From Callorhinus ursinus (lineage: Eukaryota > Chordata > Mammalia > Carnivora > Otariidae): DNA of 64,000 nt. The stretch spans positions 16,662,682 to 16,726,681 of the forward strand of contig NW_020312785.1 of the NCBI RefSeq assembly GCF_003265705.1, written 5' to 3'. The position numbers and the translations under genes were made by a program. The notes under the pieces were generated by a model that saw nothing but the letters and a program-made list of their open reading frames with translations, was not told the origin of the DNA and ran no database searches. Below are positions 33,590 to 46,400 of the stretch, piece after piece (within the stretch, counting starts at the first letter, position 1; every line of letters begins with the position of its first letter).

Positions 33590-34330
33590 CTTCATTTGTC
33601 CATTTTGAGGGCTCAATTTTGGTTACTTTTTCTGTTTGATGGCAGTCTTTTTATTTTCAAATATTTTTCTTAGGTATGATACTTGAGGAATACACTTGAA
33701 TTCTTGCCTGTATTCAAACACCTTTCTGCATGTGAGATGCAAATAGCACCTTGAGTAAATTTAGAATTTCTGGGCTGAAATCCTTTCCTTTCTGTAATTT
33801 ATAAGTAGTATTCTGTGTTTAATGCTGATAACGCAAAGATGTCAGTCAGGTTTATTTTCCTCTGCTGGTAACTTATCTTTACATATGGAGAATTGTAAAG
33901 TTATGTCTTTATCATTAAAGATCATGCATTTTATCAAGGTAGGTGTTGTTTCTCATCAGTATAGACTGGAACTCAGTGAGCTCTCTCAATATGAAGACAC
34001 AGTTCTTCATTCAGCTCAGAGAATTTTCTTCAAGCAATTGTTTTGTTATTCCTGATCCTCCATCTGTCCCTTTTCCTCCCTTTGAGATGCCTATTCTTTC
34101 CCTGCTAATTTTCCTGAACCTGTAACAGCACTAATTTCAGTCTCAATTTCTTCTCATTTAATCCAATTTCTCAATGTGTCTTCCTAAATGCTTAAAACAA
34201 ATCAGGTGTCCATCTGTCTCTTCCAGCAGTTCTTTTTCTCTCGCCATGTGTTTCAAAGTTTCCATCTTATCTTTCTCTTTGCCTCCTGAGGCCTATCAGA
34301 TAAGTTACAATTTTACTCTGCCAAGGAGTT
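33590..34330 (-). mobile_element. Ancient L1 ORF1-region fragment
   Basis: Antisense text such as 'ggaactcagtgagctctct', 'caatatgaagacacagttct' and 'agagaattttcttcaag' follows ORF1 of old mammalian L1s. Highly diverged, no open frame left; boundaries approximate. Confidence 0.5.
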
Positions 34331-35283
34331 AAAACTTAGATTTTAACGATTGAATATCTTCCACATCCAAAATCCCCAAGGTCTCAGAGGCAAATGGGAC
34401 TCCTTCTTTGGGGATCTGGGAGTTAAAAACAGATTGTCAACACTCTACTGAGATATAAGGAAAAGTTCTTTCTGCTCTCTGGTATTAGTTTACTTCCAAC
34501 CTCTCCAGTAATGAAGAATTAGCTCATCCATTGAGAAAGAAAGAATCTGGATGAAGTAGGAGGTGCCAAGTTGGGAATAAATTTCTTAGGAAGTTTGAGA
34601 ATGAACCAACCTACACATAGTAAGGAACTATGAAATATATACAGAATTTCTTTTCATGACAGCAACATGGTCACTTTTTTTTTTTCAAGATAGTTCACTC
34701 TCTCAGATATGGTGTAAATGGACCCAAGAGGGATAAGACTGGAAACAACAAAGATTTGGGAGGTTATTGCATTTGCTTAAGAAAGAAATCATAATATTGA
34801 AATGATGTCATTTAAATAAGAATGAAGTCAAGTTTCAGGTAACTTGATTTTATGTGCTGGTTAATTTGGGCATGTGGTGAACATTCCCAGTTGATTCCCA
34901 GTTGAGAAGTGGGTAATCACATGTAAGGCTGGAAAGAGATAGCTGGGTTGGAAATAGAGGCTTTGAATCATACAATCATACATACACTTATGTGGACCCA
35001 TGAGAATGGAGAAAATTTCTGAGGGACAGTATACAGAGTGAAGTGGTAGAGGTCCATGCTAAGAATAATGGTGGCAAGCAAGCCTAAAAGGTGGATAAAG
35101 AAAATTATTATCATGAAGAAAATAGTTTTTAAGAATATATAGAGATATCTAATAATGTTGGAACTTGTTTATGATATTATTAATACCCAATTCCCTCTTC
35201 TGCTGAGCACACAGAGGATTGTACTCCTTGTTCCCAATGAGCCAAGCATAGTCAACAAACTTGGTTTGATCAGGGAAATGTGA
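34331..35283. other. Unique stretch, nothing recognised
   Basis: A small tandem 'attcccagttg' pair is near 34886-34908. No gene seen. Confidence 0.4.
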
Positions 35284-35299
35284 ATAATAGAAAGATGTG

Positions 35300-37408
35300 A
35301 TCCCAAAACCAAAGACCCCACCAAAAAGAGAATTACAGATCAATATCCCAGATGAACATGGTTGCAAAAATTCTCACCAAGATACTAACCAATAGGATCC
35401 AACAGTACATTAAAAGATTATTCTCTATGACCAAGTGGGATGTATTCCTGGGCTGCAAGGTTGGTTCAACAACCACAAATCAATCAATGTGATACACTAT
35501 ATTAATAAAAGAAAGTACAAGAACCATAATGATCCTCTCAATAGATGCAGAAAAAGCATTTGACAAAGTACAGCTTCGTTTCTTGATTAAAACTCTACAC
35601 AGTGTAGAGATAGAGAAAACATACCTCAATATCATAAAAGCCATAGACGAAAAGCCCACAGAGAATATCATTCTCAATGGGGAAAAACTGAGAGCTTTTC
35701 CCCTAAGGTCAGGAACATGGCAGGAATGTCCACTATCACCACTGCTGTTTACATAGTACTAGAAATCCTAGCTTCAGCAAAAGACAACAAAAAGAAATAA
35801 AAGACATCCGAATTGGCAACAAAGCAGTCAAACTCTCACTCTTTGCAGATGACATGATACTCTATGTGGAAAGCCTGAAAAACTCAAGGCCAAAATTACT
35901 AGAACTCATACAGGAATTCAGCAAAGTGGCAGAATATAAAATCAATGCACAGAAATCAGTTGCATTTCTACACACTAACAATGAGATTAAAGAAAGAAAA
36001 ATTAAGGAATCAATCCCATTTACAGTTGTACCAAAAATCATAAGATACCTAGGAATAAACTTAACCAAAGAGGCAAAGGATCTGTACTGAGAAAACTATA
36101 CAAGACTCATGAAAGAAATTGGAAGACACAAAGAAATGGAAAAATGTTCCATGCTCATGGATAGGAAGAACAAATATTGTTAAAATGTCTACACTACGTA
36201 GAGAAATCTACACATTCAATGCAATCCCCATCAAAATACCATCAACTTTTTTCACAGAGCTGGAACAAATATCCTAAAATTTGTATAGTACCAGAAAAGA
36301 CCCCGAATAGCCAAAGGAATGTTGAAAAAGAAAACCAAAGCTGGTGACATCATAATGCCGGACTTCCAGCTCTATTACAAAGCTGTCATCATCAAGACAG
36401 TATGGTACTGGCACAAAAACAGACACATAGATCAAAGGAATGGAAGAGAGAGCCCAGTAATGAACCTTCAACTCTATGGTCAACTAATCAACAAAGCAAG
36501 AAAGAATGTCCAGTGAAAAAAGTCTCTTCAACAAATGGTGTTGGGAAAATTGGACAGCCACATGCAGAAGAATGAAACTGGACCATTTCCTTACACCACA
36601 CACAAAAATAGGCTCAAAATGGATGAAAGACCTAAATGTGAGGCAGGAAATCATTCAAATCCTAGAGAATAATATAGGCAGCAACCTCTTTGACCTTGGC
36701 TGCAGCAACTACTTCCTAGACACAGCACCATAGGGAAGGGAAACAAAGGCAAAAATGAACTGTTGGGACTTCATCAAGATAAAAAACTTTTGCACAGCAA
36801 AGGAAACAGTCAACAAAACCAAAAGACAACCAAGAGAATGGGAGAAGTTATTTGCAAATGACATATCAGATAAAGGGCTAGTATCCAAAATCAATAAAGA
36901 ACTTACCAAACTCAACACCCAAAGAACAAATATTCCAATCAAGAAATGGTCAGAAGACATGAACAGACACTTTTCCAAAGAAGACATTCAAATGGCCAAC
37001 AGACATGAAGAAATGCTTAACATCACTCAGCATCAGGGAAATACAAATCAAAACCACAATGAGATACCACCTCACACCAGTCAGAATGGCTAAAATTAAC
37101 AAGTCAGGAAATGACAGATGTTGGCGGGGATGCGGAGAAAGGGGAACCCTCCTACACTGTTGGTGCAGCCAAGCTGATGCAGTCACTCTGGAAAACAGTA
37201 TGGAGGTTCTTCAAAAAGTTGAAAATAGAGCTATACTATGACACAGCAATTGCACTACTGGGTATTTACCCCAAAGATACAAATGTAGTGATCCGAGGGG
37301 GCTCTGCACCCCAACGTTTATGGCAGCAATATCCACAATAGCCAAACTATGGAAAGAGCCCAGATGTCCATTGACAGATGAATGGATAAAGAAGATGTGA
37401 TATGTATA

Positions 37409-37455
<47 letters not shown>

Positions 37456-37560
37456 ATACTACTCAGCCATCAAAAATGAAATCTTGTCATTTGCTACAAT
37501 GCAGATGGAACTAGAGGGTATTATGTTAAGCAAAGTAAGTCAATTAGAGAAAGAATTATC
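35300..37560 (+). pseudogene. L1 ORF2 C-terminal two thirds, broken
   Basis: RT sequence is readable from the start. The active site FADD is at 35842-35853. Open pieces follow at 35854-36090, 36319-36516, 36755-37093 and 37111-37341. Stops and shifts separate them, and the His of the Cys/His-rich C-terminal box is retained in one frame (LLHCW). The C-terminus is disturbed by a (TA) expansion at 37401-37451. Confidence 0.9.
37401..37451. repeat. (TA)n microsatellite inside L1-C
   Basis: Starts with tatgtatata units and becomes a pure TA run to 37451. The same place in L1-B reads only 'ggtatatatacacaatgg'. Confidence 0.95.
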
Positions 37561-37879
37561 ATATGATCTCACTCATATGTGGAATTTAAAGAACAAAACA
37601 GATGGTCATAGGGGAAGAGAGGGAAAAATAAAACAAGATGAAATCATAAAGGGAGACAAACCATAAGATACTCTTAACCATAGGAAACAAACTGAGGGTG
37701 GCTGGAGGGGAGGAGAGTGGAGGGTTAGGGTAACTGGGTGATGGACATTAAGGAGGGCACATGGGTATCATATAAGACTGATGAATCACTGACCTCTACC
37801 TCTGAAACTAATAATACCTTATACGTTAATTAATTGAATTTTAATTTAAAAAAAGGAAAAAAATTAATAGAGACATGTG

Positions 37880-38703
37880 TTACTTCCAAGTGAAAGCCAG
37901 TTTTTTTCCAACTCACTTTACCCTCCAACTTTGATGTGCTACTTACAGAAGTATTTGTTGAGATAAAACCTCAAAAGCCTGGGGTATTGTCTATTATTTA
38001 TAGTTGAGTGAATATTATTGTTTTGACACAATTTTTAATACTACAGCAAATCTTGGTGCATTAAAGAAACGTCAGTATTCATTAGAAAATTCATCTTGAT
38101 CTTAGCAGGATAGTTCCGTGAACTAGTGAGGGAAGTCAAACTTCAGTGCATCTAGGAGTTTAACAGGTGTGATATGGTGAACATAATATATGTGATTTTC
38201 TGCTCTATGAACTTTGGAATGGCAGGAGAGAAATGGGAGAGTATATCCAGGGAACTATGAAGATAGGGTCCAGGTTAGCTGGGATGAATGAATGGAAAAG
38301 ATTCAGGTATGCAGACACCGAGGGAAGGGAGCCAGTTAGAATAGGAGAAAACAAACCAAACAAAACACCACACACACAAAAGAAAAGGAGTGATCAATGA
38401 AGCTGTTTTCTACAAGAGCCAGGAGAGAATGGCCTAAAAAAAAAAAAAAAAAAAAAGGGAGAAGGATTTTGGATGGGTAAAGTGCAGAGAAAGGTTTTAG
38501 ACAGAAAGATATCCTGAATAGGGATTTATGGGAGATAGAGAGAAAGGAATTAAGGAAAGATCTAGGATTTAGTTATTGTAAACTAACAAAACCTAATCGT
38601 GAAGGTGCTATGTCTCTGTGTTAAATGAGATACTGAATAGTTTGTTGGTATGAAATTATGTTTTCAGAGAATACAGTATAAATTTTGGAGATGGGGCAAT
38701 AAG
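37880..38703. other. Unique stretch with poly-A at 38437-38456
   Basis: No gene seen. The A-run of about 20 has no recognisable retroelement body upstream. Confidence 0.4.
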
Positions 38704-38717
38704 AAAAAAGAGAGGAG

Positions 38718-38909
38718 GGTGCCTGGGTGGCTCAGTTGGTTAAGCAACTGCCTTCGGCTCAGGTCATGATCCTGGAGTCCTGGGATCGAGTCCCGCATCG
38801 GGCTCCCTGCTCAGCAGGGAGTCTGCTTCTCCCTCTGACCCTCTTCCCTTTCGTGCTCTCTCTCTCTCTATCTCATTCTCTCTCTCAAATAAATAAATAA
38901 AATCTTTAA
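38718..38909 (+). mobile_element. Can-SINE
   Basis: Full-length copy with the 'cctggagtcctgggatcgag' variant shared with the copies at 4620, 20225, 46525 and 60487. Flanks 'aaaaaagagaggag' and 'aaaaaagagagaggag' form a TSD that blends with the A-tail. Confidence 0.96.
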
Positions 38910-39289
38910 AAAAAAGAGAGAGGAGAACAGAGGTTCAAATCAGTTAAAAAATAATTAGAGGAAAACTGGCAGAAAGGGACTCTTCCATTTTCAAATTGTT
39001 GATAGACATAAGAGAACTTTTCACATCTTTTAACTTTGTCTAAAGTCATTTTAGTGATAAAACTACTCAGTATCCTAAGTAATAGTTGCCCTGGTGTTAG
39101 TGACTCTTCCATGTGTTTTAAACAATATTATTTGACCAAAACATGTTGACCATGTGAATTTTCTGAAATCATAGTAGTGCAATTATTCAATTGTAGGATA
39201 AACTAAAACAATAACTCTATTAAACAAGTGCATGGGCAGTATCTGCAGGTAATTTTCTTTGCCATATTCTAGGTTATACCTTAACTAAT

Positions 39290-40060
39290 CACATTCATTT
39301 CTCTATTGCTATGTACCAAATAACTACAACTAAGTGGTTTTAAACAACCCAAATTTATTATCTCATGGTTTCTTTGGTCAGGAGCCTGGCATTTTCTGGC
39401 TGAGTTCTTTGCTCCTGTTCTGAAATCAAGGTGTTGGGTGGGACTGTTATCTCATCTGGAGCCCAAAGTCCTCTTCCAAGCTCATTCTTACAAGTAATTA
39501 AAACTCAGTTTCTTTGGATCATAGGACTGAGTTTCTAATTTTCTTGCTGGCTATTGGTCAGGGGTCATTCTCAGCATTGAGAGGCTGCCTTCTATTTCCT
39601 GCCCTCGCTACAATATGGTGGTTGCTCCTCTATTTATTTTTTTTAAAGATTTATTTATTTATTTATTTGTCAGAGAGAGAGACAGAACACAAGCAGGGGG
39701 AGAGGCAGGCAGAGGGAGAAGCAGGCTCCCCGCCGAGCAAGAAGCCCGATGTGGGACTCGATCACAGGACCCTAGGATCATGACCTGAGCCGAAGGCAGC
39801 CGCTTAACTGACTGAGCCACCCAGGCGTCCCATGGTTGCTCCTTTAAAGCTTTGAAATGTCTTGCTATCACTCTGACTTCTAGACTCAGATTTGAAAAGC
39901 TCATGTAAGTCAGGCCTACCCATATAATCTCCCTTTTGATTCATCAAGGTCAACTGATTAGTAACCTTAATTATATTTACATCTGTAAAATCTCCTTTGT
40001 CATCTAACATAGCAAACTGTGAGAGTGATATTCCATCAAACTCAGAGTTTCTTAATGAAG
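39290..40060 (-). mobile_element. MaLR-type (MLT1-like) LTR, split by a SINE
   Basis: Antisense LTR text: 'tctctattgctatgtacc', 'aacccaaatttattatctc', 'gaaatcaaggtgttggg', and after the SINE 'aggtcaactgattagtaacc' and 'taacatagcaaactgtgag'. Old and diverged; the exact subfamily is uncertain. Confidence 0.65.
39634..39831 (-). mobile_element. Can-SINE inside a MaLR LTR
   Basis: TSD tggttgctcct at 39619-39629 and 39833-39843. The body carries 'gagaggcaggcagagggaga'. The host LTR continues on both sides. Confidence 0.96.
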
Positions 40061-40936
40061 ATGAGGGAATTACACAGGTACCTGCAAACCAAAGAATGGA
40101 AATCTTGGGAGCCAACTTGGAATTACAATTATGCCAAAAAAAACAGATAATCAATATATTTAATATATAAATTATTGAACATAGTTGAAAAATATTAAAA
40201 TATGGCATCTCTATCCCTACCTTTTGTATTTTCTAATATTATCACCTCTCTGATAACTTTTCTTTCACATTTTCTCCAACAATGAATTAAATGCATACCG
40301 CAACTTGAAATCCATAAGAATCATTTTGAAAACTGATGTGGAAGAAAGAGCATGAGAGCACAAAGGCATGCATGGGAGAATAAAGATAAGAGAATGTATT
40401 TTTCACATAAATGAAAGGAATGATTCTATGAGCTCCTACAAGGGGCCTAAAAGAATATTTTTTAATCTCCTGCAGCCATGGGGCTGATATAAAGAAAAAG
40501 CAGAACAAATTTTGATTTTGTAAGTAAAAGATTACAATGCAAATGAAATCCAGAACTTTGACAGTGAGAATGATGATTAGGAAAATGTAGAATCCTAAAA
40601 ATTGGAATGGCAGAATTTATATGAGTTATAATAGATTTATTACTTATACCAACACCTCCAATCCTCTTTAATTTTGGTAAACTACCTCCAAACTACCTCT
40701 TTTAAGAAAAAACAAAAACAAACAAACAAACAAAAACTTGTTCCAACTGAGACTGGTAGTGTTCCTAGGCTTCAAGCCCTTTAATAACCTCCCTTGAGGC
40801 AAATACCTTTCAAAGGGATGCCGATTATATTTAAGATCCTCAAGTTACCATCTCTCATGTCTTCCTGACTTAGAATTAAATGACCAGCATACCCTCAGAA
40901 TAATTAAGATGAATTATGACCTGAGAGGAGATTGAC
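40061..40936. other. Unique stretch, nothing recognised
   Basis: A (CAAA)-rich run is at 40708-40735. The 134-codon minus-strand open frame 40208-39804 overlaps repeat DNA and is not gene-like. Confidence 0.4.
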
Positions 40937-40953
40937 AAAAATCTGGCAATTCA

Positions 40954-42508
40954 GGGGGAGGAGCAAGATGGCGGAGGAGTAGGAGACCTAAATTTCATCT
41001 GGTCCCAGGAATTCAGCTGAAGAGGGATCAAACCATTCTGACCACCTACGAACTCAACAGGAGATCAAAGAAAAGAATAGCAGCACCTCTCTGAACAGAA
41101 AAGCAAACACTTTCTGGAAAGTAGGATGAGCAGAGAAGCGAATCTGAGGCGATATTCGGGAAGATAGATGGCGGGGGAGGGAGCCTCCGTCAGCTGCTAC
41201 CGGCAAGTGTTAGAACAGCGGAGCACAAAATCAGAACTTTTGGAAATTGGCTCTGCTGAGGGACGTCGCTCCAGTGGCTAAGCAGGGGGTGGAACCCTCA
41301 CGGGACAGTGTGGTCTCAGGACCCTTGGGGTCACAGAAAGACCGAGAGTGCTTGAGTGCAGCAGAGCTCCCAGGTATCAGAGCAGGGAAGCCAGCTGCAG
41401 AGACGGAGCCAAGGAGTGGGCTCTCAGCTCAGGGTTGCCACAAACCATGATCCATGGCACAGTCAGGCCACTGCTCTTCGAGCTGGGACCCAATAAGCAG
41501 AAGAGCCAGGGAGACTCCCCTTCCTCTCCGAGGAGGAGTGGCACGGGAGCGCACTGCAGGGATCTGCTGGGTTTCAAGACTCCACATGGGGTCGTGTGCC
41601 ACAGATAGAAATGCTGGTCACAGGCTGGGTGAGCACAGACTGCGGCCAGAGACCGGGGAGATGGGAGTGATTGACTGCTTCTCTCTGGGGGCTCACTGAG
41701 GAGTGGGGTGCAAAGTTCTTGGCTTCTCCTGGATGGAGATTGGGAGGCTGCCAGTTTCACTCTCGTCCTCCAAAACTGTACGGAAAGCTTGCAGGGAACA
41801 AAAGCTCATGAGAGCAAACCCGAGCAGATTACTTAGCCCGGACCGACAAGGGCAGGGCAATTCCGCCTCCAGCAAAGACATTTGGGAACCACGGCAACAG
41901 TCCCCTCCCCCAGAAGATCAGCACGAACAACCAGCCAAGACCAAGTTTATGGATCAATGAGAATGGCAGAACTTCAGTGCTAGGGGAATACTGCACATAG
42001 AATTTGTAGCTTCATTCCCCCTGATTCTTTAGTCTTTCAAAGTTAGGTTTTTTTTCTTTTTCTTTTTTCTTTTTTCTCTTCTTTCTTCTTTCAACCAACT
42101 TTTTATCTTATCACTTCCTTTTATAAAATTTTTTATAGTTTTCATCTTTAGAGTCATATTCCATCCCTTCATCGTATTTACCCTTATTTTTGTACATATA
42201 TAAGCTTTTCCTTCTTTAAAATTTTAGGAGGCAGTTTCTTCTAACAGACCAAAATATGCACAAAATCTAGTGTGTGGCACTGATCTATTCACCAGGCTGA
42301 TCATATTTGATCATATTCTTTTTTTTTTATCTTTTTCTTTTCATTCTTTTTCTTTCCTTCTTTTTTTCTTTTTTCGTTCTTTCCCTTTCACTTCCCCTGG
42401 TTTCAAATTTCTTCTGATTTGTTTAACATATATTTTTCTGGGGTCATTGTTACCCTGTTTGCATTTTGTTCTCTCATTCATCCATTCTCCTCTGGACAAA
42501 ATAACAAG
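40954..42508 (+). promoter_or_regulatory. L1-D 5'UTR with internal promoter start motif
   Basis: About 1.55 kb. 'gcaagatggcggaggag' at 40963-40979 is a YY1-type site at the element's first bases, as in other mammalian L1s. The first kilobase is GC-rich compared with the window. A pyrimidine-rich block covers 42050-42120 and 42310-42400. Open frames here (for example 41247-41960) show no known domain and are read as chance. Promoter activity is inferred from the family. Confidence 0.8.
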
Positions 42509-43390
42509 ATAGAAAAAAAATCACCTCACAAAAAAGAACAAGAGACAGTACCAATTGCCAGGAATCTAATCAATACAGACATTAGTAAGCTGTCAGAACT
42601 AGAGTTCAGAATGACGATTATAAAGATACTAGCTGTGCTTGAAAACAGCATGGAAAATATTAGAGAAATGCTTTCTGAAGAAATAAAAGAACTAAAATCT
42701 AACAAAGTTGAAATCAAAAAGGCTATTAATGAGGTGCAATAAAAAATGGAGGCTCTAAATGCTATGTTAAATGAGGCAGAAGAGAGAATTAGTGATAAAG
42801 AAGACCAAATGATGCAAAATAAAGAAGCTGACAAAAAGATAAACAACTACTGGATCATGAGGGCAGGACTCGAGAGATAAGTGATACCATAACATGAAAA
42901 AATATTAGAATAATTGATATCCCAGAAGAGAAGAAAGAGAGAGGGGGGAGGAAGGTATATTGGAGCAAATTATAGCAGAGAACTTGCCTAATTTGGGGAA
43001 GGAAACAGGCATCAAATCCAGGAGGCACAGAGAACACCCCTCAAAATCAATAAATACAGGACAACATATTGTCATCTAATAGTAAAACTTATGAGTCTCA
43101 GAGACAAAGAGAAAATCCTGAAAGCAGCTCAGGAGAAGAGGTCTATAACCTACAATGGTAGAAACATTAGATTGGAAACAGACCTATCCACAGAGACCTG
43201 GCAGACCAGAAAGGACTGGCATGATATATTAAGAGCACTAAATGAGAAAAATATGCAGCCAAGAATACTATATCCAGCTAGGCTGTCATTGAAAATAGGA
43301 GAGAGAAAAAGCTTCCAGGACAAACAAAAACTAAAAGAATTTGCGAACATCAAACCAGCCCTACAAGAAATATTGAAAGGGGTCCTCTAA
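42509..43390 (+). pseudogene. L1 ORF1, start codon ATA, two or more stops
   Basis: The slot is 294 codons, close to the family's usual length, and the first and last pieces are in the same frame. The start is ATA (42509-42511) where L1-A has ATG. The first piece reads as a coiled coil (LSELEFRMTIIKILAVLENS) and ends at TAA 42740-42742. The C-terminal domain is open from 43091 to the normal TAA at 43388-43390 (TWQTRKDWHDILRALNEKN, ILYPARLSLKIG). At least one more interruption lies near 42880. Confidence 0.9.
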
Positions 43391-43471
43391 GCAAAGAGAG
43401 AGCCTAAAAGGAACATAGACCAGAAAGGAACACAGACAATATACAGTAACAGTCACCTTACAGGCATTACA

Positions 43472-46400
43472 ATGGCACTAAATTCATATCTTTCAATAGT
43501 TACCCTGCATGTAAATGGGCTAAATGCCCCAATCAAAAGACACAGGCCATCAGATTGGATAAAAAAAAAAAAGATGCATCAATATGCTGTCTGCAAGAGA
43601 CTCATTTTAAACCCAGAGACACCTCCAAATTGAAAGTGAGGGAGTCAAAAACAATTTACCATGCTAATGGACACCAAAAGTAAGCTGGGGTGGCAATCCT
43701 TATATCAGACAAATTAGATTTTAAACCAAGGACTATAATAAGAGATAAGGAAGGGCACTATATCATATTTAAAGGGTCTATCCAACAAGAAGATCTAACA
43801 ATTGTAAATATCTATGCCCCTAACATGGGAGCAGCCAATTATATGAGGCAATTAATAACAAAAGCAAAGAAAAACATTGACAACAATACAATAATAGTGG
43901 GGGACTTTAACAACCCCCTCACCAAAATGGACAGACCATCTAAGCAAAAGATCAACAAAGAAATAAAGACTTTAAATGACACACTGGACCAAATGGACTT
44001 CACAGATATATTCAGAACATTCCATCCCAAAGCAACAGAATACACATTCTTCTCTAGTGCCCATGGAACATTCTCCAGAAATGATCACATCTTAGGTCAC
44101 AAATCAGATCTCAACCAGTACCAAAAGATTGGGATCATTCCCGGCATATTTTCAGACCACAGTGTTTTGAAACTAGAACTCAATCACAAGAGGAAAGTCG
44201 GAAAGAACTCAAATACATTGAGGTTAAAGAGCATCCTACTAAAGAATGAATGGGTCAACCAGGAAATTAAAGAAGAATTAAAAAAAAAATTCATGGAAAC
44301 AAATGAAAATGAAAACACAACTGTTCATAATCTTTGGGTTGCAGCAAAGGCAGTCCTAAGAGGAAAGTATATAGCAATATAAACCTTTCTCAAGAAACAA
44401 GAAAGTTCTCAAATATACAACCTAACCCTACACCTAAAGGAGCTGGAGAAAGAACAGCAAATAAGGCCTAAACCCAGCAGGAGAAGAGAAATAATAAAGA
44501 TCAGAGCAGAAATCAATGAAATAGAAACCAAAAGAGCAGTAGAACAGATCAATGAAACCATGAGCTCGTTCTTTGAAACAATTAATATGATTGATAAACC
44601 CCTGACCAGACTTATCAAAAAGAAAAGAGAACAGACCCAAATAAATAAAATCATGAATGAAAGAGGAGAGATCACAACCAACACCAAAGAAACGCAAACA
44701 ATTAAAGAACATATGAGCAACTATATGCCAGCAAATTAGATAAACTGGAAAAAATGGATTCATTCCTAGAGATGTATCAACTACCACAACTGAACCAGGA
44801 AGAAATATAAAACCTGAACAGACCTATAACCACTAAGGAAATTGAAGCAGTCATCAAAGATCTCCCAACAAACAAAAGCCCAGGGCCAGATGGCTTCCCA
44901 GGGGAATTCTACCAAACATTTAAAGAAGAATTAATACCTATTCTTCTGAAACTGTTCCAAAAGATAGAAATGAAAGGAAAACTTCCAAACTCGTTTTATG
45001 AGGCCACATTTACCTTGATCCCAAAACCAGACAAGGACCCCATCAAAAAAGGCAATTACAGACCAATATCCCTGATGAATATGGATGCAAAAATTCTCAC
45101 CAAAATACTAGCCAATAGGATCCAACAGTACATTAAAAGGATTATTCACCACGACCAATTGGGATTTATTCCTGAGCTGCCAGGTTGGTTTAACATTTGC
45201 AAGTCATTCAATGTGACACAATACAATAATAAAAGAAAAAACAAGAATCATATGATCCTCTTAATAGATGCAGAGAAAGCATTTGACAAAGTGCAGCATC
45301 CTTTCATGCTCAAAACTCTTCAGAGTATGGGGATAGAGGGTATATACCTCAATATCTTAAAAGCCATCTAGGAAAAACCTACAGTGAATATCATTCTTAA
45401 TGGGGAAAAACTGAGAGCTTTCCCCCTGAGGTCAGGAACGCGGCAGGGATGTCCACTATCACCACTGCTATTCAACATAGTACTAGAAGTCCTAGCCACA
45501 CCAATCAGACAACAAAAAGAAATAAAAGGCATCCAAATTGGCAAAGAAGAAGTGTAACCCTCACTCTTTGCAGATGATTTGATACTTTATGTGGAAAACC
45601 CAGAAGACTCCACCCCAAAACTGCTAGAACTCATACAGGAATTCAGTAAAGTGACAGGATATAAAATCAATGTACCAAAATCAGTGGCAGTCCTATACAC
45701 CACCAACAAGACAGAGAAAAGAAATTAAGGAGTCAATCCCATTTACAATTGCACCCAAAATCATAAGATACCTAAGAATAAATCTAACCAAAGAGGCAAA
45801 AATCTGTACTGAGAAAACTAGAAAATACTCATGAAAGTAATTGAGGAAGACATAAAGAAATGGAAAAACGTTCCATGCTCATGGATTGGAAGAACAAATA
45901 TTGTCAAGATGTCAATGTTACCTAGAGCAATCTACACATTCAATGCAATCCCCATCAAAATACCATCCACTTTTTTCAAGGAAATGAAACAAATAATCCT
46001 AAAATTTGTATGGAACCAGAAAAGACCCCGAATAGCCAGAGGAATGTTGAAAAAGAAAAGCAAAGCTGGCAGCATCACAATTCCGGACTTCAAGCTCTAT
46101 TACAAAGCTGTCATCATCAAGACAGTATGGTACTGGCACAAAAACAGACACATAGATCAATGGAACAGAATAGAGAACCCAGAAATGGACCCTCAACTCT
46201 ATGGTCAACTCATCTTTGACAAAGCAGGAAAGAATGTCCAATGGAAAAAAGACAGTCTCTTCAACAAATGGTGTTGGGAAAATTGGACAGCCACATGCAG
46301 AAGAATGAAACTGGACCATTTCCTTACACCACACACCCAAATAAACTCAAAATGGTTGAAAGACCTAAATGTGAGACAGCAGTCCATCAAAATCCTAAAA

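Larger units (their letters stand above)
35300..37863 (+). mobile_element. 5'-truncated LINE-1 (L1-C)
   Basis: Begins within ORF2 ('atcccaaaacca', where L1-D has the same text at 45018) and runs to the 3'UTR and A-rich end. The flanks ataatagaaagatgtg (35284-35299) and ttaatagagacatgtg (37864-37879) are a 16-bp TSD with three mismatches, suggesting an older insertion than L1-B. Its 3'UTR has the 'gggagacaaaccataag' segment and only one terminal module, unlike L1-B and L1-D. Confidence 0.92.

Noticed and set aside
38437..38456. Poly-A run as the end of a processed pseudogene
   Set aside because: The preceding sequence has no coding text, no poly-A signal at the right distance and no TSD.
39804..40208. 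134-codon open frame on the minus strand
   Set aside because: It runs through MaLR LTR DNA and the edge of a SINE; chance length.
41247..41960. Several overlapping open frames in GC-rich DNA
   Set aside because: They are in the 5'UTR of L1-D, where GC-richness alone lowers stop frequency; no domain or conserved start.
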